64,000 nucleotides of DNA from JAAZPT01 sp034180455 (GCA_034180455.1 JAXFOG010000006.1:1-64000), one strand, 5' to 3'. Counted from the stretch's first letter, positions 53,134-62,794 are shown. Translations and numbers: made by a program. The notes: generated by a model from the sequence alone, not told the origin.

Positions 53134-53859
53134 CTATAAATCATTCAACATTGATAATATAGAAAAGCTTGTGCATTCTCCTGCAGTTTCAGTTCTTAAT
53201 ATTCTTCTACCAAGAGTAATTGTAATAGCTCCTGTACTTTTCAATATTTCAATTTCGTCTTTATCTATGCCACCCTCAGGCCCTATAAAAACTGCGATAT
53301 TATAACCTAATTTTGCTTTTTCAACAATGTTTTTTAAACTATTTTTTCTTTCTTCTTCCCATGGCACAATTATTAAATCATATTCTGAAAGCATCTGAAT
53401 TGCTGCATGTAAATCACATATATCATAAATCTTAGGTATATGATTTCTCCCGCATTGTTTGCATGCCTCAATAGAAGTTTTTTGACACTTTTCAATAAGC
53501 TTTTGCTCATTAGATGGTTTTTTTACACATCTTTGCATAAGCACTGGTACTATGGAATGAACTCCCACTTCAGTACATTTTTGTACAATGCCATAAATTT
53601 TATCTCCTTTAGGGAGACCTTGAAACAATGTAATTTTTGTATTAGGCTCTATAGAATCTCTCTGCGATAGTATTTTTACAAGCAGTGAGTTTTTTTCTAT
53701 TTTATCAATCACTGCATTAAATATATCTGTTCCATTAAGTATCTCAACATTATCTCCAACATTAAGCCTTAAAACTTTTATAGCGTGATTGGATTCTTCT
53801 GCTGATAAAGAAACAATATTTCCCAACCCAAATGGCTCATTAAGATAAAATCTATGCAT
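53134..53859 (-). CDS. rsmE: 16S rRNA (uracil1498-N3)-methyltransferase RsmE
   Basis: 241 residues from ATG 53859 (AGAGGG upstream; an earlier TTG at 53883 lacks one). A PUA-like N-terminus (HRFYLNEPFGLG) and a SPOUT knot with FIGPEGGIDKDEIE near 180 and LGRRILRTETA near 213. It methylates U1498 of 16S rRNA. It overlaps the prmA stop by eight bases. Confidence 0.93.
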   Translation of the reverse strand: MHRFYLNEPFGLGNIVSLSAEESNHAIKVLRLNVGDNVEILNGTDIFNAVIDKIEKNSLLVKILSQRDSIEPNTKITLFQGLPKGDKIYGIVQKCTEVGVHSIVPVLMQRCVKKPSNEQKLIEKCQKTSIEACKQCGRNHIPKIYDICDLHAAIQMLSEYDLIIVPWEEERKNSLKNIVEKAKLGYNIAVFIGPEGGIDKDEIEILKSTGAITITLGRRILRTETAGECTSFSILSMLNDL

Positions 53860-54808
53860 TTTTCCCTCTATAAACAAAAGCAATAGCCGACCATTCGTCT
53901 TTATGAAGTATATCTTTTGTAATAAAACCAGATGCTTCTGCTTTATTTATTACATCAATTTCTCTTTCCTGCAATATACCACTGACAATATAAATTGATC
54001 CATCTTTTAAAACTTCTGTTACATCATTTGTTAGCATTATTACAGCATCTGCAATAATATTTGCAACAGCTATATTATATTTGCCATTAGCCCCACTAAG
54101 TAAATCACTCTCTATTATATTTATTTTATCTGATAAATTATTATGATTTACATTTTCTTTTGCAACTATCACAGCATCTTTATTTATATCCAAACCAAGA
54201 ACAGAATTAGCGCCTAATAGAGCTGAAGCTATTGCAAGTATTCCGCTGCCTGTGCCTATATCTATTACATCAGAGTATTTTGTTACATATTTTTCAAGAA
54301 GTTCTATACACATGTATGTAGTCGCATGAGTTCCGCTTCCAAAGGCCATTCCTGGGTCAATTTCTATAATTATTTCATTATCGTTTGCTTCATAATTTTC
54401 CCAAGATGGCTTGATGACAATGCGATCGCCTATAAGCAAAGGCTTAAAATAATTTTTCCATTTGTCTTTCCACAGACTGTCATCAGATTCATTATATTCT
54501 ATATTAAGTGTTCCAAGAGAAATGCCAAGATCACATTCATAAAGCTTTTTTAAACGATCTTTTATTGAATTTATTTGCTCTCCAATATTATTATTACTAT
54601 CAAACCAAGCATGTATCTCAACATCCTCAGGCATATTATCGAGCAAATTTTGATCATATAGTTCCCACTCAACCCCTGGCTTTGTTATATCGGGTATGTA
54701 TGATCTATCAAGTATTGATGTACCTTCAGCTCCAGAGTCGATCAGCAATTCGCTTATTATCTCCTGTGCCTGACTTGTTGTGTGTACTATTATCTCATGC
54801 CATTGCAT
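53852..54808 (-). CDS. prmA: Ribosomal protein L11 methyltransferase PrmA
   Basis: 318 residues. The N-terminal L11-recognition domain (WHEIIVHTTSQAQEIISELL) and a C-terminal Rossmann methyltransferase with VIDIGTGSGILAIAS near 175 and NIIADAV near 245; DPGMAFGSGTHATT is the family signature near 150. It lies between dnaJ and rsmE as in many Bacillota heat-shock operons. Confidence 0.95.
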   Translation of the reverse strand: MQWHEIIVHTTSQAQEIISELLIDSGAEGTSILDRSYIPDITKPGVEWELYDQNLLDNMPEDVEIHAWFDSNNNIGEQINSIKDRLKKLYECDLGISLGTLNIEYNESDDSLWKDKWKNYFKPLLIGDRIVIKPSWENYEANDNEIIIEIDPGMAFGSGTHATTYMCIELLEKYVTKYSDVIDIGTGSGILAIASALLGANSVLGLDINKDAVIVAKENVNHNNLSDKINIIESDLLSGANGKYNIAVANIIADAVIMLTNDVTEVLKDGSIYIVSGILQEREIDVINKAEASGFITKDILHKDEWSAIAFVYRGKNA

Positions 54809-54825
54809 AATTTTCTCCTAATCGA

Positions 54826-54848
54826 TAAAAGGCGAGTGTTGCCTCGCC
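54826..54848 (-). terminator. Hairpin after dnaJ
   Basis: GGCGAG / CTCGCC stem, 6-base loop, followed on the minus strand by TTTTAT. Partial termination here would give less transcript for prmA and the downstream genes than for the chaperones. Confidence 0.55.
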
Positions 54849-54856
54849 ATAATTTG

Positions 54857-55981
54857 TTATTGTAATGCCTGCTTTATTTTGTCCAAAAAGTTTGTTCTAC
54901 CAGAGTATTCTTTGCCGGTCAAGCTAGATTCAAAACTTCTTAAAAGCTTTTTTTGCTTTTCGTTTAGCTTCTTTGGTATTTCTACTTCTATATGAAGTAC
55001 GATGTCGCCTCTAATATTTGAATTTCTTATTGAGGGCATTCCGTATCCCTTTAGCCTAATTTCAGCGCCATGCTGAGTTCCTTCTGGAATATTGTATTTT
55101 ATTACTCCGTCCATTAGTGAAGGAACCTCAATCTCTCCACCAAGTGCTGCTTGAGTAAAGGAAATAGGGAATGTCAGGTGTAGATTAACCCCTTCTCTTA
55201 CAAACAATTTGTGTGGTTCCACTATTACCCTTACATATAGATTACCGTTAGGTCCTCCATTTTTGCCAGGTTCACCTTGACCACTTAAAGAAATGTTTTG
55301 ACCATTATCTATTCCTGCTGGAATTTTTACATTGATAGTACGACGTTTTTTTACATAACCACTGCCACCGCAGCTTGAACATTTTTCCTTAACTACCTGT
55401 CCAGTGCCGTTGCAATATGGACATGTTCTAATTTGAGTAAAGAAACCACTAGAGCTTCTTATTTGACCAGATCCATGACAGTGCGAACAAGTTTCTTTGC
55501 TCGTGCCAGGTTTTGCACCAGTACCATGACAAGTTTCGCAGTTCTCTTTGCGCATAAAGTCAAAAGTTTTTTCTACGCCTTTGGCTGCTTCTAGTAAGGT
55601 AATATATATGGTGTGTTGCAAATCTGCTCCTGCTTGAGGAGCATTAGGATTTGCTCTAGAACTAGCACCACCAGTGAACATATCGAATATACTTTCAAAG
55701 CCACCCATGTCGCCAAAGCCACCAAAGCCCTCAAAGCCACCAAAACCACCAGAAGAGTTTGGACCATTAAATCCAAACTGATCATATCTTGCACGTTTGT
55801 CTGGATCGGAAAGAACTTCGTTGGCTTCATTTATTTCTTTAAATCTCTCTTCTGCTTCCTTATCGTTTGGATGTAAATCAGGATGAGATTCTTTAGCCTT
55901 TTTCCTATATGCTTTTTTTATTTCATCTGCAGTAGCGGTCTTCGGAACGCCTAGCACTTCATAATAATCACGTTTTGCCAA
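54857..55981 (-). CDS. dnaJ: Chaperone DnaJ
   Basis: 374 residues, TTG start with AAGGAG seven bases upstream. J domain with HPD near 35 (KESHPDLHPND), a Gly/Phe-rich linker near 75-105, a zinc domain with four CxxCxGxG repeats (CETCHGTG, CSHCHGSG, CPYCNGTG, CSSCGGSG) and the C-terminal substrate domain. It stimulates DnaK ATPase. It follows dnaK by 61 bases that hold two hairpins. Confidence 0.97.
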   Translation of the reverse strand: MAKRDYYEVLGVPKTATADEIKKAYRKKAKESHPDLHPNDKEAEERFKEINEANEVLSDPDKRARYDQFGFNGPNSSGGFGGFEGFGGFGDMGGFESIFDMFTGGASSRANPNAPQAGADLQHTIYITLLEAAKGVEKTFDFMRKENCETCHGTGAKPGTSKETCSHCHGSGQIRSSSGFFTQIRTCPYCNGTGQVVKEKCSSCGGSGYVKKRRTINVKIPAGIDNGQNISLSGQGEPGKNGGPNGNLYVRVIVEPHKLFVREGVNLHLTFPISFTQAALGGEIEVPSLMDGVIKYNIPEGTQHGAEIRLKGYGMPSIRNSNIRGDIVLHIEVEIPKKLNEKQKKLLRSFESSLTGKEYSGRTNFLDKIKQALQ

Positions 55982-55991
55982 TTAAGTTCTC

Positions 55992-56034
55992 CTTACTTTT
56001 TAAAGTAAGATTATCTCGGTAACCCGAGATAATC
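55992..56034 (-). repeat. Two consecutive hairpins between dnaK and dnaJ
   Basis: A stem GATTATCTCGG / CCGAGATAATC (56009-56019 with 56024-56034) is followed directly by CTTACTTT / AAAGTAAG (55992-55999 with 56002-56009). On the minus strand the second arm runs into the AAGGAG of dnaJ, so folding would hide part of the ribosome site. Neither has a T run after it. Confidence 0.7.
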
Positions 56035-56042
56035 AATATTTA

Positions 56043-57857
56043 TTATTTTACATCAAAGTCAGCGTTTACAGAGCCATCCTCGTTTTGAGTTCCTGCTTCT
56101 GGGGCATTGCTGCCAGGCTGTCCTTGAGTCTGTTGATAAATCTTACCGAATATAGCATATACTTTTTGGCTAGTTTCTTCAAGTGCCTTCTTTAGTTGCT
56201 CTGTATCATTGCTATCTTTTACAGATTTCAAATGCTCTAATTCAGCCTTTACAGTGGTCTTATCTTCCTCGCTTAATTTATCACCATTTTCTCTAAGCTG
56301 TTTTTCCATCTCATATATTATTGATTCAGCATGATTAACGGTCTCTACGCTTTCTTTACGCTTCTTATCTTCCTCAGCATACTGCTCAGCCTCAGCTACG
56401 CGCTTTTTGATCTCATCTTCGCTCAAGTTTGAAGAAGATGTGATTGTAATATTTTGCTCGTTGCCAGTGCCTTTATCCTTTGCAGATACACTTACGATAC
56501 CGTTCCTATCTATTGAGAAGGTTACCTCTATCTGTGGAACTCCACGCGGAGCTGCAGGAATACCTGTGAGCATGAACTTACCAAGCGTCTTATTATCAGC
56601 AGCCATTTGTCTCTCACCTTGTAGTACATGTATCTCAACAGAAGTCTGACCATCAGCAGCAGTTGAGAACACCTGAGATTTAGATGTAGGTATGGTTGTA
56701 TTCCTATCAATAAGTCTTGTAAATATATTACCCTCAGTTTCTATTCCTAAGCTTAGAGGAGTTACATCAAGTAGAAGTACGTCTTTTACTTCGCCACCTA
56801 GTACACCAGCTTGAATTGCTGCACCAATTGCAACGCACTCATCTGGGTTTATACCCTTAAATGGCTCTTTTCCAGTTACTCTCTTTACAGCATCTTGTAC
56901 GGCTGGAATACGTGTTGATCCACCAACAAGAATTACTTTGTGAATTTCGTTTGCAGTAAGTCCTGCATCCTTCATAGCATTATTTAGAGGAACTATAGTC
57001 TTTTCAACTAAATCGCTTGTAAGCTCATTGAACTTTGAACGTGTAAGTGTTACATCTAGATGCTTAGGACCACTTGCATCAGCTGTGATGAATGGCAAAC
57101 TAATATTAACGCTCATTACACCTGAAAGCTCTATTTTAGCTTTTTCTGCCTCTCCCTTTAGTCTTTGATATGCTTGTGGATCATTTCTTAGATCAATGCC
57201 GTTTTCTTTCTTAAACTCATCAGCAACATAATTTACAATTCGATCGTCAAAGTCGTCGCCACCAAGCTTGTTATTTCCATTTGTAGCAAGTACTTCAAAT
57301 ACTCCATCGCCAATCTCTAGTATAGAAACATCAAATGTGCCTCCACCAAGGTCATATACTAGTATCTTTTGGCTTTCTTCCTTATCAAGGCCATATGCCA
57401 AAGCTGCTGCTGTTGGCTCATTTATTATACGAAGAACATTAAGACCAGCAATTCTTCCAGCATCTTTTGTTGCTTGTCTCTGAGCATCAGAGAAATAAGC
57501 AGGTACTGTAATTACAGCTTCTGTAACAGTTTCGCCTAAATATTCTTCTGCCTCACTCTTCATCTTTTGAAGTATCATTGCACTTATATCTTGAGGAGTA
57601 TAGGTCTTACCATCTATAACGATTTTTCTATCTGTACCCATATCACGCTTAATAGAGCTAATGGTTCTGTCGTGATTTAATATTGCCTGTCTCTTGGCTA
57701 TTTGACCAACAAGACGCTCTCCTTCTTTTGTTATTGTAACAACTGATGCTGTAGTTCTTCCACCTTCTGCATTAGGGATTACTACAGGCTCTCCACCTTC
57801 CATTACTGCAACACAGCTATTTGTAGTTCCTAAGTCAATACCTATTATTTTACCCAT
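56043..57857 (-). CDS. dnaK: Chaperone DnaK (Hsp70)
   Basis: 604 residues. The nucleotide-binding domain starts GKIIGIDLGTTNSCVAVMEG; it includes VYDLGGGTFDVSIL near 172 and VILVGGSTRIPAVQ near 315. The substrate-binding domain and lid follow, ending PEAGTQNEDGSVNADFDVK, a variant of the usual acidic tail. The ATPase domain lacks the 24-residue loop of proteobacterial DnaK, as in Gram-positives. Confidence 0.98.
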   Translation of the reverse strand: MGKIIGIDLGTTNSCVAVMEGGEPVVIPNAEGGRTTASVVTITKEGERLVGQIAKRQAILNHDRTISSIKRDMGTDRKIVIDGKTYTPQDISAMILQKMKSEAEEYLGETVTEAVITVPAYFSDAQRQATKDAGRIAGLNVLRIINEPTAAALAYGLDKEESQKILVYDLGGGTFDVSILEIGDGVFEVLATNGNNKLGGDDFDDRIVNYVADEFKKENGIDLRNDPQAYQRLKGEAEKAKIELSGVMSVNISLPFITADASGPKHLDVTLTRSKFNELTSDLVEKTIVPLNNAMKDAGLTANEIHKVILVGGSTRIPAVQDAVKRVTGKEPFKGINPDECVAIGAAIQAGVLGGEVKDVLLLDVTPLSLGIETEGNIFTRLIDRNTTIPTSKSQVFSTAADGQTSVEIHVLQGERQMAADNKTLGKFMLTGIPAAPRGVPQIEVTFSIDRNGIVSVSAKDKGTGNEQNITITSSSNLSEDEIKKRVAEAEQYAEEDKKRKESVETVNHAESIIYEMEKQLRENGDKLSEEDKTTVKAELEHLKSVKDSNDTEQLKKALEETSQKVYAIFGKIYQQTQGQPGSNAPEAGTQNEDGSVNADFDVK

Positions 57858-57914
57858 AATTGTTTTCCTCCTAAATTATTATATATATCTGAATTTTAAG
57901 TTAATTATCTATTT

Positions 57915-58496
57915 TTATTGTGGTACAACCTTCACCATGCTATATCGTATTACAATATCGTTCATTATATAACCTTTTTGCATTACTTCGCATATAGTGC
58001 CAGGTTCTCCATCTTCAGGACTACCCATTGTAACAACTTCTTCAAGCTTTGGATCAAAGACTTCTCCTAATCTATCTATCTGGGTAATACCATTTTTTTC
58101 AAGCAGATCAAGCAGTTGCTTATATATCATTTTTACACCTGCTATCAAGCTTTCGCCATCATGTTCCTCCATAGAATCAATTGCTCGTTGAAAGTTATCA
58201 ATTATTGGCAATAGTCCTTTTACAAAATCAATCTTACCATCATCAAAAGCTTCTTTTCTTAAATTTGAATTTCTTTTTCTGTAGTTATCAAAATCTGCTT
58301 GAATTCTCTGGGCCATTGATAAATATTCTTCTTCTTTGGCAAGAGCATCTTTCAAATCTTTTGTTAAAGACTCAATATCTACTTCTACCTCGGTATTTGT
58401 TTGTGCTTCCTGCGTTTCCATAACCTGTTCATCAACATCTACAGTATCGCAATCTACACATTCATTATCATTCTTTTTTAGCTCTTCATTATTCAT
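57915..58496 (-). CDS. grpE: Nucleotide exchange factor GrpE
   Basis: 193 residues. An acidic disordered N-terminus (about 1-45), a long coiled coil (IESLTKDLKDALAKEEEYLS, then AQRIQADFDNYRKRN) and the C-terminal beta domain ending NDIVIRYSMVKVV. It releases ADP from DnaK. It overlaps the end of hrcA by eight bases. Confidence 0.96.
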   Translation of the reverse strand: MNNEELKKNDNECVDCDTVDVDEQVMETQEAQTNTEVEVDIESLTKDLKDALAKEEEYLSMAQRIQADFDNYRKRNSNLRKEAFDDGKIDFVKGLLPIIDNFQRAIDSMEEHDGESLIAGVKMIYKQLLDLLEKNGITQIDRLGEVFDPKLEEVVTMGSPEDGEPGTICEVMQKGYIMNDIVIRYSMVKVVPQ

Positions 58497-59508
58497 CTAG
58501 TAAATTCGTAAGCTCCTTTCCGACAGTATTCAAAATTTCAAGTATTCGCTTATATGGCATTCTTGTAGGCCCTATAATACCTATTGTACCCTTTGATCTA
58601 TTGGGCATTGTGTAATTAGCTGTAATTATAGAACAGTCACATAGATCATCAATTCCTGTTTCAGGACCTATTCTTACTGTAAATTCCATCTCGTTGTTAT
58701 CTTGTAGCAGATGTATTATCTCGTTTTGATCATCTAGCAATGTAAGCAGATTCTTTGCCTTATCTACACTTAATAGTTCAGGATAGTTAAGCAAATTTCC
58801 AGCGCCTACTGTTTTTAACAAGTTGCCTTGAGAATCATCAAAGAAAGTATCTATACTTTCATTGATATGATTTAACAAATCAGAATTAATATTGAGAGTG
58901 TTTATAAGATCTCCAAGTATATCAGATATCTCATATAAGCTCTTTCCACCCAATCGCTCAGTCAGTACTGTAGATATATTATCAAGTGTATTTTTATCTA
59001 TATTAGAACTTATTTTTATTACTCTGTTATATATCTTCTCACCATACATTACTACAACTATAAGAGCCGATTCTGATGAAATTGGAACGATTTGTATGTT
59101 TCTTATTGTTTCAAAAGATTTTGATGGAAGAAGGGCCAAGGCAGTGTAATTCGTAAGCTCACTTAGTGCATAAGTAGCTCTTTGCACAACGTCTTCTATA
59201 CGTCGTATGTGTGAAGAAAAATACTTTTTTATTTCTATAGAATTATTGTTTTGTATTTTACCATTCTTTATTAAACTATCGACATATAGCCTGTATGCTT
59301 TTGCACTTGGTACTCTTCCTGAAGAAATGTGTGGCTGATCTAAAAATCCCAATTCTTCCAGATCACTCATTTCATTTCTAATTGTTGCAGAACTCAAGCC
59401 CATATTATATTTTTTTGAAATTGTTCTTGAGCCAACAGGAACTCCAGACATAATATAGTCATCTATGATAGCCTGCAATATTTGAATTTTCCTAGCGCTT
59501 AAATCCAT
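58489..59508 (-). CDS. hrcA: Heat-inducible transcription repressor HrcA
   Basis: 339 residues from ATG 59508 with AAGGAGGG upstream. A winged helix at about 1-80 (DLSARKIQILQAIIDDYIMS, then YNMGLSSATIRNEMSDLEEL), the dimer domain and the C-terminal IGPTRMPYKRILEIL. It binds CIRCE and is kept active by GroESL. It is the first gene of the operon and lies 22 bases after the CIRCE site. Confidence 0.96.
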   Translation of the reverse strand: MDLSARKIQILQAIIDDYIMSGVPVGSRTISKKYNMGLSSATIRNEMSDLEELGFLDQPHISSGRVPSAKAYRLYVDSLIKNGKIQNNNSIEIKKYFSSHIRRIEDVVQRATYALSELTNYTALALLPSKSFETIRNIQIVPISSESALIVVVMYGEKIYNRVIKISSNIDKNTLDNISTVLTERLGGKSLYEISDILGDLINTLNINSDLLNHINESIDTFFDDSQGNLLKTVGAGNLLNYPELLSVDKAKNLLTLLDDQNEIIHLLQDNNEMEFTVRIGPETGIDDLCDCSIITANYTMPNRSKGTIGIIGPTRMPYKRILEILNTVGKELTNLLDE

Positions 59509-59530
59509 AGTGCCCTCCTTTCTATAATTG

Positions 59531-59557
59531 TTAGCACTCAATAGTGATGACTGCTAA
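59531..59557. promoter_or_regulatory. CIRCE operator (HrcA binding site)
   Basis: TTAGCACTC-9-GACTGCTAA, one mismatch from the consensus TTAGCACTC-9-GAGTGCTAA. It lies between the promoter and hrcA. Confidence 0.93.
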
Positions 59558-59567
59558 TTACATATTT

Positions 59568-59596
59568 ATAATATAACCAAGTAAGAATTTTGTCAA
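59568..59596 (-). promoter_or_regulatory. Heat-shock operon promoter
   Basis: On the minus strand TTGACA (59596-59591), 17-base spacer, TATTAT (59573-59568). The start site would fall at the CIRCE edge. Confidence 0.85.
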
Positions 59597-59831
59597 GCAT
59601 ATAAATTGCTGTTTTTTATTTGTTTACAATTAGTTCATTATTAGATAATATTCTTTTTTAAAACCAGCTATAATTAATTATTTATGTTTGAAATAAGATT
59701 AGTGTGGATTTGATGTTAATTACCTTGACTATATATCATAGAATTTAAACATCACTATCGATATAAAACTGTCAATCATTATAATGGATTGGATATGAGC
59801 AAAAATCTAATATGAATGTAGTTAATTCACT

Positions 59832-59860
59832 TTGAAAGATTGAATAAAAAATGTTAAAAT
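59832..59860 (+). promoter_or_regulatory. Probable promoter of the dnaD-dnaC-dnaE unit
   Basis: TTGAAA, 17-base spacer, TAAAAT preceded by TG (extended -10). The leader to ATG 60010 is about 145 bases, and no further structure was recognised in it. The rest of the roughly 450-base gap to the hrcA promoter shows nothing clear. Confidence 0.65.
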
Positions 59861-60009
59861 AAATAAGTATTGAAATATTTAATTCAAATTTTATATTAAA
59901 CTAACCTGTCAAATTAGAAAGCTATAAAAGCTTGGATTTATGTTATACAAGTAAAATATTTACTATAATAAATACTGCTGTTATTATTTAAATTATAAAA
60001 GGGGAACTT

Positions 60010-61461
60010 ATGGCTCTATTTTCTCTTAATAAGGATTGGATAAGAAATGGAACAACTTCTTTGTCCAACACATTTATTTTAGATATTATGCCTTGTACTA
60101 GCAACGCAGATTATATAAAGGTATACTTATATTGTCTAATGCATGCGCAGGCGAACTCTGATGATGTTTCTGTTGACAGCATTGCCTCAGCATTAGGGTT
60201 TGAGAAAGAATATGTTCTAAAAGCAATATCTTTTTGGGAAAGACGCAATCTTATTGTCCGTCTTCAGGATAAGCCACTCAAATTTGAATTAGTTCCTTCA
60301 GCTATAGCTTTTTTATCACAAGATGATGATAATGAGTTTGAATTGTTTAAAGATGCTTTATTTGGAATATTTAATGAGAAAAGAAAGCTTCATGGAGGAG
60401 AATATCGTATTGCATATGAATGGCACGATGAACTAGGCTTTTCTATAGATATAATAATGCTTTTTATTCAACACATGATCAGCACTAAAGGTATTAATTT
60501 TAGTTTTAACACTGCTAATAAAGAAATTACAAAGCTTAAGAATGCTGGCGTAAGAAATTATGACGAAGCAGAACATTATTTTACAGTACAAGAAAATTAT
60601 GCAAAAGGTGCAAAAGCAATATACAATCGATTTAGAAGATACAGCAAAAATCCAACTGAAGACGAGATTAACTTATATGCAAAATGGATAAAAGATTATG
60701 GATTAAGCCATGAAGATATTATAGCTGCTTGTGTAGAAACTACAAAAGGTGAGGCCTCCTTTGCATATCTTGACGCCATAATAAAAGGCATTGTTTCAAG
60801 AAGAAAAGATGGATCACAAAGCATAAAGCAATCAATTAAAGATGAACATAAAGAAAATGAAAGTGTAAAAAGTATTTTATCAATACTTGGCATTAGATTT
60901 AATTCTGCTTTGAATGATCCTATATTACAATTATTAGATAAATATGGACAGGATATGACAAAATTTGCAGCAGAAAATGTCGCTTTATCTGGTGGTAAGA
61001 TAAATGAAATGACGACAATGCTGGAATATTTATCAAAAAACAACATAAATAGTGTTAAGGAAGCAAAAGCCTTAATCAATCAAAAAAAGATTCTTGATAA
61101 GACACTACGAGCTATTTATGATAGGTTAGCTTTAAACATGAGTCCTAATTCTAAGGACAGACAACTTCTAAAGCAGTGGAAAGAAATATTTAATGATGAA
61201 ATAATTTTAAAGGCTGCAGATTTTAGCAATGGAAAAAAAGAACCAATGGTTTATATGAATGCAATATTGAAATCGTGGGAAACAAAAGGTTATGATAGCA
61301 TTGATAAAATAAACATTGCCAATAAAGAGCATATAAGTTCAATTCAAAACAAAGATGCAGGAAAAAAACTTATTCATCAAAATTATACTCAGCGTCAATA
61401 TAGCGAAGAAGATTATAATGTATATATCCCAAATTTTAACAATGAGGTAAAAAATGATTAG
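60010..61461 (+). CDS. DnaD/DnaB-like replication initiation protein
   Basis: 483 residues; AAGGGGAAC upstream of the ATG. N-terminal winged-helix-like domain (YIKVYLYCLMHAQANSDDVS, then IASALGFEKEYVLKAISFWERR), then two DnaD C-terminal-type domains at about 215-265 (KGEASFAYLDAIIKGI) and 375-425 (PMVYMNAILKSWETKG), each with the YxxxIL-type motif. Such proteins help open or remodel DNA and load helicase. It overlaps the helicase-loader gene by eight bases. Confidence 0.88.
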   Translation: MALFSLNKDWIRNGTTSLSNTFILDIMPCTSNADYIKVYLYCLMHAQANSDDVSVDSIASALGFEKEYVLKAISFWERRNLIVRLQDKPLKFELVPSAIAFLSQDDDNEFELFKDALFGIFNEKRKLHGGEYRIAYEWHDELGFSIDIIMLFIQHMISTKGINFSFNTANKEITKLKNAGVRNYDEAEHYFTVQENYAKGAKAIYNRFRRYSKNPTEDEINLYAKWIKDYGLSHEDIIAACVETTKGEASFAYLDAIIKGIVSRRKDGSQSIKQSIKDEHKENESVKSILSILGIRFNSALNDPILQLLDKYGQDMTKFAAENVALSGGKINEMTTMLEYLSKNNINSVKEAKALINQKKILDKTLRAIYDRLALNMSPNSKDRQLLKQWKEIFNDEIILKAADFSNGKKEPMVYMNAILKSWETKGYDSIDKINIANKEHISSIQNKDAGKKLIHQNYTQRQYSEEDYNVYIPNFNNEVKND

Positions 61462-62449
61462 AGCTGATATTAAAGAAAAATTAGATACGATATACGCAAA
61501 AAGAATGCAAGATAGCATTGATGAAAACATTGCCAGAAAAAGAGAAGTTAGCGAAAATCATAAAGATTTACAAGAACTTGTATATTCAAGACAAAAACTT
61601 ATTATGGACAGCCTATATAAGTGCATATCACAAAATGATACGGAAATAGACATAAAAAATGTAATAAAAGAAAAGAATGCCAAAATAAGGCAGCTTTTAA
61701 CAAAATATGGATATCCAGAAAATTATCTTGAACCCACATACTATTGTTCAATTTGCAAAGATCAGGGGAAAATTTATGATGAAGAATCTGGCACGAGAGA
61801 CTGCGAATGCTATATAGAAGAATATCTTAAAATTGCTAATGAAATAGATGGATTTAAAGGCTATGAGCTTGCTAGCTTTGAGAATTCAGACTTCAATGTT
61901 TTTAGTAAAGAGATAGTTCCTACAATAGGAATTTCACAAAAAAATTATATGGAAAACATTTATAGTCTTGCTAAGAAATATTGTGAAGAATTTCCATATA
62001 ATAGCAGTACAACAAAGAATCTGTTCTTATATGGAGGCAGTGGACTAGGAAAAACATTTTTGCTAAACTGCATAAAGAATGAGTTAATTAAGAAAAAATG
62101 TAACGTAAAATATCTTACTGCATATAACTGGTTTCAAAAGGCAAAAGACAGCTATTTTGGTAATAATGTTGAAGAATATAATTCAATATTGGATTGTGAT
62201 TTAATTATACTTGATGATTTGGGAACTGAACCTCAGCAGAACAATATAAATATCCCTCAACTGTTCAATATTATTAACGAACGCCAAAATATGGGCAAAC
62301 ACTTTATAATCAGTACTAATCTTACTCTAACTGAATTTGCTGCACAGTATACCGAGCGTATAATGTCAAGACTGAATGATAGACGATATACTACAATAAT
62401 AAAGCTTTTTGGAAACGATATCAGAAAATCAATGGTGAATAATCGATGA
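61454..62449 (+). CDS. DnaC/DnaI-like helicase loader ATPase
   Basis: 331 residues. A zinc-type N-terminal module (YCSICKDQGKIYDEESGTRD, then CEC near 97-118), AAA+ Walker A LYGGSGLGKTFLL near 193, Walker B LIILDDLGTEPQ near 252 and arginine-finger region RIMSRLNDRRY near 300. It loads the replicative helicase. It is coupled to the DnaD-like gene upstream and overlaps the next by four bases. Confidence 0.9.
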   Translation: MIRADIKEKLDTIYAKRMQDSIDENIARKREVSENHKDLQELVYSRQKLIMDSLYKCISQNDTEIDIKNVIKEKNAKIRQLLTKYGYPENYLEPTYYCSICKDQGKIYDEESGTRDCECYIEEYLKIANEIDGFKGYELASFENSDFNVFSKEIVPTIGISQKNYMENIYSLAKKYCEEFPYNSSTTKNLFLYGGSGLGKTFLLNCIKNELIKKKCNVKYLTAYNWFQKAKDSYFGNNVEEYNSILDCDLIILDDLGTEPQQNNINIPQLFNIINERQNMGKHFIISTNLTLTEFAAQYTERIMSRLNDRRYTTIIKLFGNDIRKSMVNNR

Positions 62450-62793
62450 ATATTCAAATATATAGCTCAAAGAAAAATTTTAATGTTCAGAAGGCCGAAC
62501 GTTTCTTTAAAGAAAGAAAAATAAAATTTACATCTATTGATTTAACAAAACACAATATTGGCAAACGAGAGCTTGATTTGTTTATTAAAGCGGCTGGCAG
62601 TGCTGAAAAACTGATTGACAGAAATGATAAAAAAACTAATAAGCATCCCGTCGCTCTCGTATTTACTGAGGACCTAATAAGAGATGCAATACTTCAGGAT
62701 TCATCGTGCCTTATTTCTCCTATCGTAAGAAATGGAGATAAGATAACATTCGGAGCAGATGAGTTAGTATGGAAATCATGGATTGAGGATTAA
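62446..62793 (+). CDS. ArsC/Spx-fold protein lacking the active-site cysteine
   Basis: 115 residues. The order IQIYSSKKNFNVQKAERFFK, FTSIDLTKHNIGKRELDLF and NKHPVALVF (partly kept cis-Pro region) is the ArsC/Spx layout, but where the family has CxxC or CxxS this protein has KNFNVQ. It also lacks an obvious RPI motif. So it cannot act as a cysteine-based reductase, and a binding role is more likely. It sits between the helicase loader and dnaE. Confidence 0.75.
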   Translation: MNIQIYSSKKNFNVQKAERFFKERKIKFTSIDLTKHNIGKRELDLFIKAAGSAEKLIDRNDKKTNKHPVALVFTEDLIRDAILQDSSCLISPIVRNGDKITFGADELVWKSWIED

Positions 62794-62794
62794 A

